Below, in pieces: positions 8,314 to 18,721 of a stretch of DNA of 64,000 bases; position 1 is the stretch's first letter; each line of letters starts with the position of its first letter. Source of the DNA: Mesorhizobium sp. AR02 (GTDB taxonomy: Bacteria; Pseudomonadota; Alphaproteobacteria; Rhizobiales; Rhizobiaceae); NCBI RefSeq assembly GCF_024746835.1, contig NZ_CP080531.1, positions 3,864,001-3,928,000 on the forward strand. The letters are read 5' to 3'. The notes under the pieces were generated by a model. The model had not been told where the DNA came from. It saw only the letters and a program-made list of their open reading frames with translations, and made no database searches. The translations under genes and the position numbers were made by a program.

Positions 8314-9195
8314 ATGACGCTCCTCTCCGCACCAGTTGAATACGTTCCGACGGGTCGCCTGCGACTCTCTGACCTTCCCCGTCTGGCAAGGCGGCATCCT
8401 TTGGTCTTTGTAGGCGGCGGCCTATTGGCGGTGTTGATCATTCTGGCGATCGCTGCCCCGCTTCTCGCCGGCGATCCGGTGAACATGGATCCGTTCAAGC
8501 GCCTCCAGCCGCCGTCGGCTGACCTGTGGTTCGGAAGCGATAATCTTGGCCGCGACGTGTTTGCACGAACGGTGTTCGGCGCACGGATCTCACTAACAGT
8601 CGGATTGACGGCGGCAGCGGGCGCAGCTCTAGGCGGGCTTCTTATCGGCGTCATTGCCGGCTATGTCCGCAGCTTTGATAACATCGTAATGCGGGTCATG
8701 GATGGCCTGATGTCGATCCCGACAATTCTGCTGGCCATCGCCCTTATTTCTCTGACGGGTCCCGGGATTGGCATTCTCATCGTCGCCATCACGATCCCCC
8801 AGCTGCCAGGCGTCACCCGGCTAGTCCGTTCGGCGGTTCTGAGTGTCCGGGAACGTCCTTATGTGGAGGCCGCCCTCTGCGGCGGTGCGCGCCTTCCGAA
8901 AGTGCTATGGCGGCATATTCTGCCGAGCACCATTCCACCGCTTATGGTGCAGGGCGCCATAGTCTGCGCAGATGCGATTCTGACAGAGGCGGGGCTGAGC
9001 TTCCTGGGCGTGGGCGTGCCGCCTGAGATCCCGAGCTGGGGGAACATGATTGCAAGCTCCCGACTCTATCTCGCTATCGCCCCAATGACGATTTTCGCCC
9101 CCGGCATCTTCCTTGCCGTCACCGTCCTTGCCGTGAACCTGCTCGGGGACGGGCTGCGGGACCTCTTCGACCCCCGCTCAAAGCGGAGGCGCTAA
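8314..9195 (+). CDS. Peptide ABC transporter permease, DppC type
   Basis: Second permease subunit, 293 residues. After a cytoplasmic N-terminus ([16 protein letters not shown]) comes the first membrane helix. Then follow the DppC hallmarks [20 protein letters not shown], the EAA loop [20 protein letters not shown], and the C-terminal [22 protein letters not shown] 8314 follows the previous stop by two bases, indicating translational coupling. A longer frame upstream is a shadow of dppB. It should dimerise with the preceding permease in the inner membrane. Confidence 0.93.
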   Translation: MTLLSAPVEYVPTGRLRLSDLPRLARRHPLVFVGGGLLAVLIILAIAAPLLAGDPVNMDPFKRLQPPSADLWFGSDNLGRDVFARTVFGARISLTVGLTAAAGAALGGLLIGVIAGYVRSFDNIVMRVMDGLMSIPTILLAIALISLTGPGIGILIVAITIPQLPGVTRLVRSAVLSVRERPYVEAALCGGARLPKVLWRHILPSTIPPLMVQGAIVCADAILTEAGLSFLGVGVPPEIPSWGNMIASSRLYLAIAPMTIFAPGIFLAVTVLAVNLLGDGLRDLFDPRSKRRR

Positions 9196-9196
9196 C

Positions 9197-10204
9197 ATGC
9201 AGATGCATCAAACTGCAGGGAACGACGTGCTTCTAGATGTCCGAAATCTGGAGACGCATTTTTACGGCGAGGAAAGCGTCACCCGCGCCCTGGGTGGCAT
9301 CAGCCTTCAGGTCAAGAAAGGCGAGACGCTCGGCGTCGTCGGCGAATCTGGATGCGGGAAGAGCGTCACCGCTCTCTCCATTCTTCGTCTGCTGCCGAAG
9401 CTGTCCGCCAGGACGGTCGGCGGCGAGGTCCGCTTCCACGGACGCGACCTCCTTCAGCTGTCCGATCGCGAGATGCGACATATCCGCGGCGACCAGATCG
9501 CCATGATCTTCCAGGAGCCGATGACGAGCCTGAACCCAGTCTATACTGTCGGCCACCAGATAGCCGAAGCGGTGCAAATCCACACCAAGGCCTCTAGGTC
9601 CGTTGCCATGTCGAAGGCCGAGGAGATGCTTCGTCTCGTCCGCATCGCTGACCCCGAGCGTCGCGTCAACAACTATCCCCACGAAATGTCGGGCGGTATG
9701 CGTCAGCGCGCCATGATCGCCATGGCTCTTGCCTGCTCGCCGGAATTATTGATCGCGGACGAGCCGACGACCGCGCTAGACGTCACCATCCAGGCACAAA
9801 TCTTGCGGCTCATCGTCGATCTGAAAGAGCGCACGGGAACGGCTGTCATGTTTATCACGCATGATCTGGGTGTTGTGGCCGAGACATGCCAACGCGTGAT
9901 TGTTATGTACGCTGGCCGGATCGTTGAGCAGGCGACCGTAATCGATCTGTTCGCGCGTCCGGCGCATCCCTACACCCAGGGCCTGATGCGATCGGTGCCG
10001 GATCCGCGGCGCGGCCGTCAGCGCCGCCTTCCAGAAATTCCCGGGATCGTGCCAAACCTGCGCGAGCCCATTGTCGGGTGCAGCTTTGCGCCTCGCTGCC
10101 CGTTCGCTATCGACATTTGCCGCGAGAAGACCCCCATCCTGCGTGATGTCGGGTCGAGCCACGCCGCGGCTTGCTGGCGCGCCGAAGAGGTGATGGGCGC
10201 ATGA
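9197..10204 (+). CDS. Peptide ABC transporter ATP-binding protein, DppD type
   Basis: First of two cytoplasmic ATPases. Walker A is GESGCGKS, the ABC signature MSGGMRQRA, Walker [13 protein letters not shown], and the switch histidine lies in FITHDLGV. The C-terminal oligopeptide-transporter extension ([16 protein letters not shown], then a Cys-containing [14 protein letters not shown]) is present; in this family such cysteines can bind an Fe-S cluster. It starts one base after the dppC stop and its own stop overlaps the next start (ATGA). Confidence 0.94.
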   Translation: MQMHQTAGNDVLLDVRNLETHFYGEESVTRALGGISLQVKKGETLGVVGESGCGKSVTALSILRLLPKLSARTVGGEVRFHGRDLLQLSDREMRHIRGDQIAMIFQEPMTSLNPVYTVGHQIAEAVQIHTKASRSVAMSKAEEMLRLVRIADPERRVNNYPHEMSGGMRQRAMIAMALACSPELLIADEPTTALDVTIQAQILRLIVDLKERTGTAVMFITHDLGVVAETCQRVIVMYAGRIVEQATVIDLFARPAHPYTQGLMRSVPDPRRGRQRRLPEIPGIVPNLREPIVGCSFAPRCPFAIDICREKTPILRDVGSSHAAACWRAEEVMGA

Positions 10205-11238
10205 GTGGTCCTTTGCTGAAAGTCGAGAATCTGACCAAGCATTATCCGCTCGGTGCGGGAATCTTCAAGAAAACCATTCCGGTGATCCGGGCAGTGGAGG
10301 ATGTATCCTTTTCCGTTGAGGCGGGCGAGACACTCTGTATCGTCGGCGAATCTGGCTGCGGCAAGTCTACCGTCGCTCGGCTCTTAATGCGGCTCGTGGA
10401 ACCGACGGGCGGGCGCGTGCTGATCGACGGGACCGATATTGCAGGCCTCAAGAAGGACGCGCTTCACGCCTGGCGCCGTCGCATGCAGATGGTCTTTCAG
10501 GATCCTTACTCGTCGCTGAACCCGCGCCTTACCGCCGGGCAGATCATCACCGAACCCGTCGAGAATTTTGAGCGCCTCAGCCGGAAGCAGCGTCAGGCAC
10601 TCGCCGCGGACCTTCTGCGAAAGGTCGGAATGTCGCCTGAGATGATGCACAGGCTGCCATCCGAGTTGTCGGGCGGTCAGCGCCAGCGGCTCGGCATTGC
10701 ACGCGCCCTGTCGCTCAACCCCTCTCTCATCATCGCCGACGAAGCGGTGTCAGCCCTTGACGTCTCCGTGCAGGCGCAGATCTTGAATCTGCTTCTGGAT
10801 CTCCAGCAGCAGATGGGCATCGCCTGCGTCTTCATCTCGCATGACCTCGGCGTCGTGGAGCATATCGCGCATCGCGTTGCCGTCATGTACCTGGGGCGGA
10901 TCGTGGAGCTCGCCCCGAGCGAGGCGCTCTTCGCGAAACCGGTCCATCCCTACACCGAGGCGCTGATTGCGGCAGCTCCGGTGCCGGATCCGACGCGCGT
11001 TCGGTTGGAGGCGCCCGTCGAGGGCGAGGTGCCGAGCCCCATCAACCCGCCGAATGGGTGCGCGTTCCACCCGCGCTGCCCACTAGCCGTCGAGCGTTGC
11101 CGCATCGACGTGCCGCCTTTGGTGCCAATGGCAGAAGGGCGCGTTGTGGCCTGCCATGTGCGCGCTCCAGCGACGCACGCTCTGAGCCCGCCAGCTGCGG
11201 CGGCGAATTCCTCGCTTGCTCATGTGGCTCAGCCATAG
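10201..11238 (+). CDS. Peptide ABC transporter ATP-binding protein, DppF type
   Basis: Second ATPase, 345 residues. Walker A is GESGCGKS, the signature [12 protein letters not shown], Walker [13 protein letters not shown], and the H-loop FISHDLGV. The family C-terminus [19 protein letters not shown] and a Cys-containing [12 protein letters not shown] follow. ATG 10201 overlaps the dppD stop (ATGA); the frame extends upstream only as a shadow. The last 20 or so residues are an alanine-rich tail. The next gene (CapA) starts 73 bases later on the same strand, so it could be co-transcribed. Confidence 0.93.
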   Translation: MSGPLLKVENLTKHYPLGAGIFKKTIPVIRAVEDVSFSVEAGETLCIVGESGCGKSTVARLLMRLVEPTGGRVLIDGTDIAGLKKDALHAWRRRMQMVFQDPYSSLNPRLTAGQIITEPVENFERLSRKQRQALAADLLRKVGMSPEMMHRLPSELSGGQRQRLGIARALSLNPSLIIADEAVSALDVSVQAQILNLLLDLQQQMGIACVFISHDLGVVEHIAHRVAVMYLGRIVELAPSEALFAKPVHPYTEALIAAAPVPDPTRVRLEAPVEGEVPSPINPPNGCAFHPRCPLAVERCRIDVPPLVPMAEGRVVACHVRAPATHALSPPAAAANSSLAHVAQP

Positions 11239-11311
11239 CTGCTTTCCCGAGGCATCGGGAAGCGCAAATACATGACAGTTAAATCCTCAATCAGGAAAAG
11301 TAGGAGAGCAC

Positions 11312-12706
11312 ATGGCGAAAGATACGCACGATAATGGACGCCACCCGATCCAGCACGAGGGTGGCTTTGATACGGTCGGCTCGATTGCAACCAACATTGA
11401 AGACGGCTTCACGATGGCGGCCGTTGGCGATCTTCTCTTGGCGCGACCCGTGACTAAGGGCCGACATCCTGGGTTTAGCGAACTCATCAAGATCCTGCAC
11501 GGTGCTGATGTCGCTTTCGGCAACATGGAAACCAATATCTTAGATCGCTCGTTCACAGGAAGCCCGCAGGCTGAGTACGGTGGTGCATATTGCATCAGCG
11601 TCCCGGAATTGGGCCCTGATTTAAAAGCAATGGGCTTCAACATGGTGAGTCGCGCCAACAACCACACACTCGACTGGGGCCTTGAAGGTATGCGCGAGAC
11701 GAGCCGAGTGCTCGATGAGAACGGGATCATCCATGCAGGTGCGGGCGAGAACCTTGCACAGGCCGGCGCCCCTCGCTTCATGGAGACCGCTCGCGGGCGC
11801 GTTGCACTAGTGTCCTTTGCCACATCGTTCAGTCCGATGGCTCGTGCGTGCGATCCCGCTGGCGAGGCGCCAGGCAGACCTGGACTCAATGCTCTTCGTC
11901 TGGCGAAAAGCATCGTGGTTCCGCCGGAAATGCTCGAAAGCCTGAGACGGGTACGCGAGATCTTACCACACTATGATCGGGCTGGAAAAGATCCAAGCCG
12001 GGTTGCAATTGAGGAGACGATATTCAAAGCGGGCGAGAAAGCAGGCTATAACTTTGAAGCTGACGCGCGCGATGTCGCCGAGATTCTACGAAACGTTCGT
12101 CAGGGCAAGCAGTTCTCCGACTTCTGCATTGCTACAAACCATGGACACCAACAGGAATGGAGCGACGAACCGCCTGATTACGAACAAACGCTTGCTCGCA
12201 GGCTTATTGATGCTGGAGCAGACACATACGTTGGGCACGGGCGGCATGCTCTGCGAGGCATCGAGATCTACAAAGGGCGGCCAATATTTTATAGCTTGGC
12301 GAACTTCTTCTGTGAGGATCTCCGGACGCCGGTCGGCGCTGACATGTTCGCCGTTTACGGTAAGGATCCAAAACTTGACACGGATGCTGAGGTGACGATC
12401 GACGAGGTGGCGAAAGGATACCCGAAAGCAGAGGGGCTTGTGGGAGCGCTCACTGACTTGATCTACTATGAAAGTGTTATTTCCGTCAGCCGTTATGAGG
12501 ATAACCAGCTTGCTGAATTGCGGCTCTATCCAATCGAGCTTGGCCACTCGAAGAGGTTAGCCAACCGAGGCGTTCCGCGTCTCGCTCTCGAATCGCAAGC
12601 AAAATCCATTCTGGAGCGGCTACAGAAGCTATCGAAGCCGTTTGGGACCCAAATCCAGATTGAAAACGGCGTTGGATTCATTCGACTGCAGCCAATGTCG
12701 GCTTAA
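11312..12706 (+). CDS. CapA/PgsA-family metallophosphatase-like protein (poly-gamma-glutamate synthesis type)
   Basis: The 464-residue protein has the CapA motifs in order: GDLLL (about residue 40), GNMETNI, SRANNHTLDWG, CIATNHGHQQ, and VGHGRHALRGIEIYKGRP with IFYSLANFF. These residues build a calcineurin-like metal site. Relatives take part in poly-gamma-glutamate capsule export, but many soluble members have unknown roles. It has no signal peptide or membrane segment, so it is probably cytoplasmic and more likely acts on an imported or intracellular peptide than on a capsule. TAGGAGAG precedes ATG 11312. It follows the peptide importer on the same strand, which links the two. The substrate is not known. 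Confidence 0.85.
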   Translation: MAKDTHDNGRHPIQHEGGFDTVGSIATNIEDGFTMAAVGDLLLARPVTKGRHPGFSELIKILHGADVAFGNMETNILDRSFTGSPQAEYGGAYCISVPELGPDLKAMGFNMVSRANNHTLDWGLEGMRETSRVLDENGIIHAGAGENLAQAGAPRFMETARGRVALVSFATSFSPMARACDPAGEAPGRPGLNALRLAKSIVVPPEMLESLRRVREILPHYDRAGKDPSRVAIEETIFKAGEKAGYNFEADARDVAEILRNVRQGKQFSDFCIATNHGHQQEWSDEPPDYEQTLARRLIDAGADTYVGHGRHALRGIEIYKGRPIFYSLANFFCEDLRTPVGADMFAVYGKDPKLDTDAEVTIDEVAKGYPKAEGLVGALTDLIYYESVISVSRYEDNQLAELRLYPIELGHSKRLANRGVPRLALESQAKSILERLQKLSKPFGTQIQIENGVGFIRLQPMSA

Positions 12707-12778
12707 CGCGGCATGTAACAGCTCGCCGAACTCTGCGCCGGACGGCGCTATGTTTGATCCTAGGCTTTGATTACGTCC

Positions 12779-12865
12779 CCGTTCATCGTCGCGCTGCACG
12801 AGATCGATGCGACCGTGGAGCGACTTGGTGAGGCGTTCGATGCCGCTCCTGCGATCTGGCGTTGA
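12779..12865 (+). pseudogene. Possible C-terminal remnant of a class-III aminotransferase
   Basis: The frame reads PFIVALHEIDATVERLGEAF and ends DAAPAIWR. It resembles the last 25 residues of glutamate-1-semialdehyde-aminomutase-like aminotransferases (HTEADIDATVERLGEAL). It is short and therefore uncertain. Confidence 0.3.
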
Positions 12866-12910
12866 TACGACGTGAGCATGCTGATTTACGCCACCTCCCA
12901 AGGCGTGCCG

Positions 12911-12940
12911 GCCCGGCAGGAGCTTAGGCTCCTGCCGGGC
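12911..12940. terminator. Strong GC-rich hairpin, probable transcription terminator
   Basis: Perfect 13-bp arms GCCCGGCAGGAGC and GCTCCTGCCGGGC are separated by TTAG, followed by GTTTAC. It lies about 200 bases after the CapA stop and could end the importer-CapA transcript. The T run is short, so termination efficiency is uncertain. Confidence 0.55.
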
Positions 12941-13522
12941 GTTTACTTACGCGTGCGCCTTGGGCGCACCAAAGTAGGAGTCGGCTTTGTGCTTTATTAG
13001 CGGACGCAGTTTCTGATCGAGCGGAGATGCCCTTTCAACAACAACGGCCAAATATTTCCAAACTTTGAGGGTCATCTCGCCCATAAACTATTCGTTCACT
13101 CCGACGTCTTGAACCGGTGCCTTTTTGCCGTTGGAAGGCGAGCCGGGGCTTTATTGTTTGAGCGCTGAAGTGGCGTTCTGCGGCTAACGGCGGTCGGAGC
13201 GGAGAGCGTGCCCACGTCCCGGCTCCTAGTCGAGAACATCGATCATGTAGGGACAACGCCCGCCAGATGGGCACCTGTCATGGCAGTCTGCTGGCGTCGC
13301 TCTCCGTTACAAATTGCAACGCGCGTTGACCAAATATGCTTGGCCAGTTCCCGAAGGGTGGCGATCCTGAGGGAACAAGGGACAACGCTTCCAAGTTTTC
13401 CGCGCTGATGTACGCGAGCATCGATATCGCGATCGTCACCGGCCGCCCGACTCCTGGCGAGGAAGATAGACTGGGAACAAGCCGCGCATACCGAGCCTTC
13501 GCACGCTCAAAGGGCGGCATGG
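12941..13522. other. Non-coding or degenerate stretch before IS5
   Basis: Nearly 600 bases with only short frames that show no family motifs or ribosome-binding sites. No gene is supported. Confidence 0.4.
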
Positions 13523-14841
13523 CAGTTGGACAGTTCGAAATACCTCGCCTTTGGAACCGGATTTTGATTCACTCGACGCGTTGATTTGCACGGAGGCAGT
13601 GGATGCGGGGACAGGCTGGTTTCTGGGACATTGACGAGCGATATGTCCGGCTGAGCGAGGCCGGCGATCCGCTGGAGAAGCTGAATGCGGTGGTGCCGTG
13701 GGAGGTTTTCCGCAAGCCGCTGGGCAAGGCGCTGAAGCGCTCCGATGGCGCGAAGGGTGGCCGGCCGCCTTACGATCCGGTGATGATGTTCAAGATCATG
13801 GTTCTGCAGGCGCTCTACGGCCTGTCTGACGACCAGGCCGAGTTTCAGATCCAGGACCGGCTATCCTTCATGCGCTTCCTGGGGCTGGGTCTCGGAGACA
13901 GGGTGCCGGACGCCAAGACGATCTGGCTGTTCCGGGAGCATCTCACACAGGCCGGCGCGGTGGACAACCTGTTCGCCCGTTTCGACAAGCACCTCGGCAA
14001 GGCCGGCTACCTGGCGATGGGCGGGCAGATCGTCGATGCCACCATCGTGGCGGCGCCCAAGCAGCGCAATACCGACGCCGAGAAGACTGACATCAAGGCG
14101 AGCACGGTTCCGGACGAGTGGAAGAAGAAGCCCACGAAGCTGCGCCAGAAGGACCGCGATGCACGCTGGACGGTGAAGTTCTCGAAAGCCAAGGTCGCCG
14201 AAGAGGGAAAGGCGCAGCAACGCGACATCGCCATTCCCGCCTTCGGCTATAAGAACCATGCCTCGATTGATCGCCGGCACGGCTTCATCCGGGGATGGAA
14301 CGTGACGAGCGCGTCAGCCTATGACGGCGCGCAGCTTCGCAATGTGCTCAACCGCGGCAACACCGGCTCGACGGTGTGGGCCGACACGGCCTATCGCTCG
14401 AAAAAGAACGAGGAGTGGCTGGAGAAGAACGGCTACGTCTCTGACATCCACCAGAAGAAACCGAAGGGTCGGCAGATGAGCGAGGCGACGTCGCGGGCCA
14501 ATGGGCGGAGATCGAAAACCCGCGCATTCGTCGAACACGTCTTCGCGCAGCAGAAATCCAGGATGGGCCTGTTCGTGCGCACCATCGGCATCGCCCGCGC
14601 CAGGACGAAGATCGGCATGGCCAACCTTGCCTACAATCTCACCCGCTTCGTGTGGCACGAGGGGCGAACTGCGTCCGCATAACGGGCGAATGCGGCGAAA
14701 ACCGCCGACGCAACGCCGAAATCAATCAGCCATCTACCCAGGCAAGGGGCGAAAACCTTGTCATAGTGTCAGATTCGGCCAACCGCACCCGTTTGTCCGC
14801 CTTGCCGTTCAAAAACCGCGGTAAATCGATCTGTCCAGCTG
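13523..14841 (+). mobile_element. IS5-family insertion sequence
   Basis: Imperfect terminal inverted repeats are visible: CAGTTGGACAGTTCGAAA at the left (from 13523) against the reverse complement of the right end, CAGCTGGACAGATCGATT (to 14841). About 1.3 kb with one intact transposase gene is the usual IS5 size. No clear target duplication was found, so the ends are accurate to only a few bases. Confidence 0.65.
13603..14682 (+). CDS. IS5 family transposase
   Basis: The 359-residue DDE transposase looks complete. It has an N-terminal DUF772-type region (PPYDPVMMFKIMVLQALYG), then the catalytic residues in QIVDATIVAAP, VWADTAYRS and HVFAQQKSRMGLF, and ends LAYNLTRFVWHE as usual. No frameshift is visible. 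A degenerate relative of its C-terminus is found near 5000 on the other strand. Confidence 0.92.
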   Translation: MRGQAGFWDIDERYVRLSEAGDPLEKLNAVVPWEVFRKPLGKALKRSDGAKGGRPPYDPVMMFKIMVLQALYGLSDDQAEFQIQDRLSFMRFLGLGLGDRVPDAKTIWLFREHLTQAGAVDNLFARFDKHLGKAGYLAMGGQIVDATIVAAPKQRNTDAEKTDIKASTVPDEWKKKPTKLRQKDRDARWTVKFSKAKVAEEGKAQQRDIAIPAFGYKNHASIDRRHGFIRGWNVTSASAYDGAQLRNVLNRGNTGSTVWADTAYRSKKNEEWLEKNGYVSDIHQKKPKGRQMSEATSRANGRRSKTRAFVEHVFAQQKSRMGLFVRTIGIARARTKIGMANLAYNLTRFVWHEGRTASA

Positions 14842-15167
14842 GATACTCAGCGGCACTGGGCCGCCTCCTTGAAGAAGTCCATAGGGTCTGCATTTTTGCA
14901 AGCGCTTCCTCCGTCAGCATCGGCTTTAACATGAATTTATTTTGTTTCAAACTACGCCATTTTGCGCGGCCTTTATTGCAGCGGCCAACGATTTTTGGTT
15001 CAAACGTTCCTCTCCTAGGTGTTATCAATCGATAGTTGTTACACTTGGTGGTCTATAGTTGTTGCGACTCGTGTCGGAACTGATCAAAAGGACGATAATA
15101 CGGTTGTCTAGCACAAGAGCATCCGTTGTCCTGAACCTATGGCCTAGCCATTCTTCGAAGAGCTTCC
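14842..15167. other. Upstream region of the M81 metallopeptidase gene
   Basis: Short non-coding region. The 9-mer ATAGTTGTT occurs twice, at 15031-15039 and 15055-15063, 24 bases apart. This could be a regulator site, but no family can be named. The ribosome-binding site before ATG 15168 (GAAGAGC) is weak. Confidence 0.35.
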
Positions 15168-16652
15168 ATGACCTATCGCATCCTCACTGGCGAGATCGAA
15201 CATGAGGCCAACACCTTCAGCATGGTGCCGACGACGCTCGAGAATTTCCGGTCCGGCGCCTTGCTGCTGGGCGAGGAGATTCCACCAGCGCGCCGGGGCA
15301 CTCGCACGGCCCTGGGCGCGACATTTGAGGCCGCAGAGAAATTCGGCTGGACGCTCTCTCATCCGCTCGTCGCTAGCGCCAATCCTGGGGGCACGGTAAC
15401 TAAGGAAACATTCGACCAGCTCTGCGCCTGGTTCCTTGGAGGCGGCCAGGGCTGTGATGGCGCACTCATCAACCTCCATGGTGCAATGGTTGCCGAGGGA
15501 TGCGAGGACCCGGAAGGCGAGGTTCTCGCCCGGTTACGGGCCATGCTCGGGCCCGACGCGCCGATCGTCGCCACGCTCGACCTGCACGCCAACGTCACGG
15601 CAAAGATGGCGACAAACGCCTCCGCGCTGATCGCCGTTCGCACGTATCCTCATATAGACTACTATGAACGCACCTGGCAGGGGGCAGAACTACTCGATCG
15701 CGCGCTACGCGGCGAGATTCGTCCCCGCACCGTTATGGCGAAGCGTCCAATGCTTCGCGGTCTCGATTACGGGCGGACTCAAGTGGGCCCGATGCGTGAA
15801 CTGATTGACCGCGGCGAGTTGCTGGAGGGCTCCGGAACGGTGCTCGTGGTCAGCGTCTGCGCAGGTTTCGCCCGGAGCGACATTTACGATGTCGGGCCGA
15901 GCGTTACCGTTACTGCCGACGGCGACACCACCGACGCGCAGCGTATCGCCGAGGAATTCATGGACTACGCGTGGGAGACACGTGAGTTTATCTCTTCCCC
16001 CTGGACAACCGCCAGCGTCGCCCAGGCCGCGGAACGCGCCAAGTCCGGAGAGTTGCATGCCAGACAACCCGTGGTGCTCGCTGATGACAGCGATAATCCG
16101 GGCGGCGGTGCTTATGGCGACGCGACAAACCTGCTGCGCGCCATGATTGCGGCCGGCCTTCAGAATGCTGCCTTCTATGCGATCTTCGACCCGGAGGCCG
16201 TGCAGGCGGGCATCGCCATCGGCATCGGCAATAAAGGGCGAATCCTGCTCGGCGGCAAGCACGCCCCCGAGATGGGCGGGGCGCCGCTCGAGGTCGAGGC
16301 GCAGATAGTCTCCATCACCGATGGCCATTTCCGCTGCCACGGTCCTATGGGCGGAGGCGCATGGCGCAGTTACGGGCCGAGTCTGATGCTGCGCGCGGGC
16401 GGCATCGAAGTTGCGGTGATCTCAGGGAACGATCAAGCGACCGACCTCGCCCAGCTCACTTCTTTAGGTATCGACCCGCTTCACTGCATGACAATAGCAC
16501 TGAAGTCGTCTCATCATTTCCGTGCGGCGTTCGAACCTATCGCTCGCGAGGTGATTATGGTCGATGGGGGCGGGATGTTGGGATCGGCGCTCCTGTCAAG
16601 TTATCGCAATGTTCGCCGTCCGATCTGGCCACTTGACGACATCAAACTCTAG
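15168..16652 (+). CDS. M81 family metallopeptidase (microcystinase C / MlrC-like)
   Basis: A 494-residue zinc metallopeptidase of the MlrC family, whose founding member cleaves linearised microcystin peptides containing D-amino acids and Adda. The N-terminal domain has GEIEHEANTFS and NLHGAM. The likely zinc ligands are the Asp and His in TLDLHANVT and the His in RTYPHIDYYE. The C-terminal MlrC_C domain includes ADDSDNPGGGAYGDAT and the conserved end MVDGGGM with RRPIWPLD. There is no signal peptide, so it is cytoplasmic. In other proteobacteria such genes often sit next to dipeptide ABC importers, which fits the importer 4 kb upstream (an IS5 now separates them). The true substrate is unknown. 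Confidence 0.9.
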   Translation: MTYRILTGEIEHEANTFSMVPTTLENFRSGALLLGEEIPPARRGTRTALGATFEAAEKFGWTLSHPLVASANPGGTVTKETFDQLCAWFLGGGQGCDGALINLHGAMVAEGCEDPEGEVLARLRAMLGPDAPIVATLDLHANVTAKMATNASALIAVRTYPHIDYYERTWQGAELLDRALRGEIRPRTVMAKRPMLRGLDYGRTQVGPMRELIDRGELLEGSGTVLVVSVCAGFARSDIYDVGPSVTVTADGDTTDAQRIAEEFMDYAWETREFISSPWTTASVAQAAERAKSGELHARQPVVLADDSDNPGGGAYGDATNLLRAMIAAGLQNAAFYAIFDPEAVQAGIAIGIGNKGRILLGGKHAPEMGGAPLEVEAQIVSITDGHFRCHGPMGGGAWRSYGPSLMLRAGGIEVAVISGNDQATDLAQLTSLGIDPLHCMTIALKSSHHFRAAFEPIAREVIMVDGGGMLGSALLSSYRNVRRPIWPLDDIKL

Positions 16653-17040
16653 GATGCGTGCCAATTAGCTGGCCGGGCCAGAAGAAATGCTGTCAGAAAC
16701 CTGCTCTACGTGCGCCGTTTACAACGAGCGAGAGAAAATATCGATTGGCATGGTCCAATTCACTGGGCGGCTCTATATTGACGGTCGCTTTCGATCCAAA
16801 CGAATTTCGCTGGATGCGCGACGTGCCGCCACCGACGGTGTGTGCCGGCAGCGTGGTCTGATCGCGTTGTCTGTGGCGCTGTTCATGTGTCCACAAGAAG
16901 CTCTGTCTGCGCCAGTAGGGGGTGACTATTAGCTGGCCATTCCATCGGGCCAAGGAGTTTACATAGCCTCTTCGCCACCGCATGAGCGAGGATGCGAGGA
17001 CATGAAGATGCGGAACCTCGCCATCAAACCCCCGGCGCTC
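16653..17040. other. No gene recognised
   Basis: Roughly 390 bases after the metallopeptidase gene. The longest plus-strand frame (16687-16932) has no recognisable motif. It may hold the end of the metallopeptidase transcript, though no clear terminator was seen. Confidence 0.35.
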
Positions 17041-17858
17041 CTACCTTCGGCGGGTCTCGCTGCTTCGAGTCGCCGGACTTGCTCGGGCGAGAGGATTTCC
17101 GGACCTAGTGGCAGCTGCCCCGCAGGACAGCCCAGCCTCCCGCTCCGCTCCCGCAGCCAAATCGGCATCCGGGGTCTTCTCCACGAGCGTGCGCAGGTTC
17201 ATCAATGGCGTCGGACATCGGTGGTCCTTCCGAAATGGGTTGGCGTAACAACCGGGTCCAGAACCACCGAGAGCTGTCGCAACCGCTCCTGCTCGATCTC
17301 GTGGACCGAGATTACGGGGCAACTCGGCTTGGCTTCGTTCCGGTTGGGGCATACCTTCCGCCGTATGGAGAGCTCCAATTTCTCGGCAGCTTTGCGCAGA
17401 TTGGGGTTGAAGGTGCGAATGCCGAAGCGAGCGAGGATTGCCTTGATGTGTTTACGATCCGTGTACGTTCGCGGACGAGATTGTCTCGTTCACGGTTCGG
17501 ACGGCGGGCCCCCTCCTCATTGATGGTTGGGATGGCTGCCATGCTGCAGTGGCCCTTCTCGCCCCGCAGCCAGCCAAGAAAGGCGCGCATCAGCAGTTCG
17601 GTATCGGCGTCCAGCCTCATAGGCGACAACGATGCGCCGGACTTCACGCCCAGCTTGGATGGCTTCTTTGCGCCAGCGACGCAACAGGCTGAACACCGAA
17701 TCCGGGTCGGCATCGAGCTTCTTGAGAGGGTTACGTTCAAAGCCAGGCACCGTCGCAGCAATGAGCCACTTTGTCTGGCTCATCTCAATCACTGCGACCA
17801 ATGTGCTGTCCTGATCAAGGGCGGTAAGGGATGGGCTTGCATCTAAGGATGGTGACAT
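17041..17858 (-). pseudogene. IS110-family transposase, frameshifted remnant
   Basis: Starting at 17858 on the minus strand the protein reads TALDQDSTLVAVIEMSQTKW and GFERNPLKKLDADPDSVFSL, with VVAYEAGR: the N-terminal DEDD-type domain of an IS110-type transposase. It then needs a frame change to continue as LLMRAFLGWLRGEKGHCSMA and RRPNRERDNLV (near 17500-17600). Another change leads to LPRNLGPRDRAG-like sequence near 17300. At least two frameshifts and missing parts make it inactive. Confidence 0.75.
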
Positions 17859-17875
17859 GGGGCGCTCCTTAGACG

Positions 17876-18090
17876 TTATGACAGTGGTCTGAGCGGCGGC
17901 CCGCCCTTAGTCTTTGCAGCTGTAAGCAAACGGGGATTGCTCGGGAGTGTCGAGCCGAGCCCCAGGCAGGGAAAGGACGGGCCACGACAGAAGACAGCGT
18001 TTTCTACGTCCGTGTCGATGTGGCGAAAACCAAACACGCGATCGCAATTGCCGTGGCGGACGGAATGGACCAACCATCACCCGTTCTGAC
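17876..18090 (+). pseudogene. Second IS110-type transposase, 5' end remnant
   Basis: The frame from 17990 reads EDSVFYVRVDVAKTKHAIAI, the start of another IS110 transposase. The DNA from about 17870, including GGCGGCCCG and TTAGTCTTTGCAGCTGTA, recurs on the opposite strand around 28150-28210 and 29934-29965. This is therefore the left end of an IS110-type element found twice in the window. Similarity ends near 18070. Confidence 0.65.
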
Positions 18091-18721
18091 GCAAACATGC
18101 GGCGATTCTTGCGATCGACCACAGACACAGAAGAACCTTGAGCTCGGCAAGCCCCGCAAGCGACGCGAAAGGAGCTCGTTGAGAGAAGCGATCAGAGAAC
18201 CTGATGGGACACGACCGCAACTCTGTATTCGAACGATTCAGCTGCCTGGGGCAGAACAGACACGACCGTCTGGTTGTCAGGTCTGCAACACACGCATGTT
18301 GAACCAATCTCCTGTTTGGCCTCAGGCAGTATAGTTGAAAAGCAAGATAGAGTGCCGCCTTCAGCTAGGTCAGCAAATTGGCACGAGCTTTGCGCGCTTT
18401 AATTGCGAGCGGCGGAAGCCGCTAACTGGCTTCATGGGTGAAATCGCGATCGATCGAGGAAACGAAAATGTCAAGTCCTCGTCAAAATGTTCTACGATGC
18501 TTGGACAGGGGATGATGGAACGGTGGCGTTCGAGGTTTGCGAGGGCTCGCCCTCGCGGTAACGCCCTAAACAATCTTGAACTAGCCTTTTGTTGTAGCTT
18601 ACGGGGGCAGACTAGGCGCGTAGAACACCAACCGGAGAACCATCCCGCTTAGTCCACATGGTCTTCGTGTTCCACACCCAACGATAAGCTGACCCGCACT
18701 CATTCTGAAAGGTCCTTTACG
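18091..18721. other. No gene recognised; contains promoter region of the second ligase gene
   Basis: About 630 bases without a supported gene. GAAAGG at 18708-18713 is the ribosome-binding site of the following gene. No TGT-N10-ACA (NifA) or nod-box motif was found. Confidence 0.4.

Noticed and set aside
7732..9195. 487-codon plus-strand ORF starting inside the DppB-type gene
   Set aside because: DppC similarity begins at 8314; the preceding codons are out-of-frame translation of the first permease gene.
18091..18721. NifA upstream activator or sigma-54 promoter before the second ligase gene
   Set aside because: Neither TGT-N10-ACA nor TGGC-N8-TGC spacing was found.
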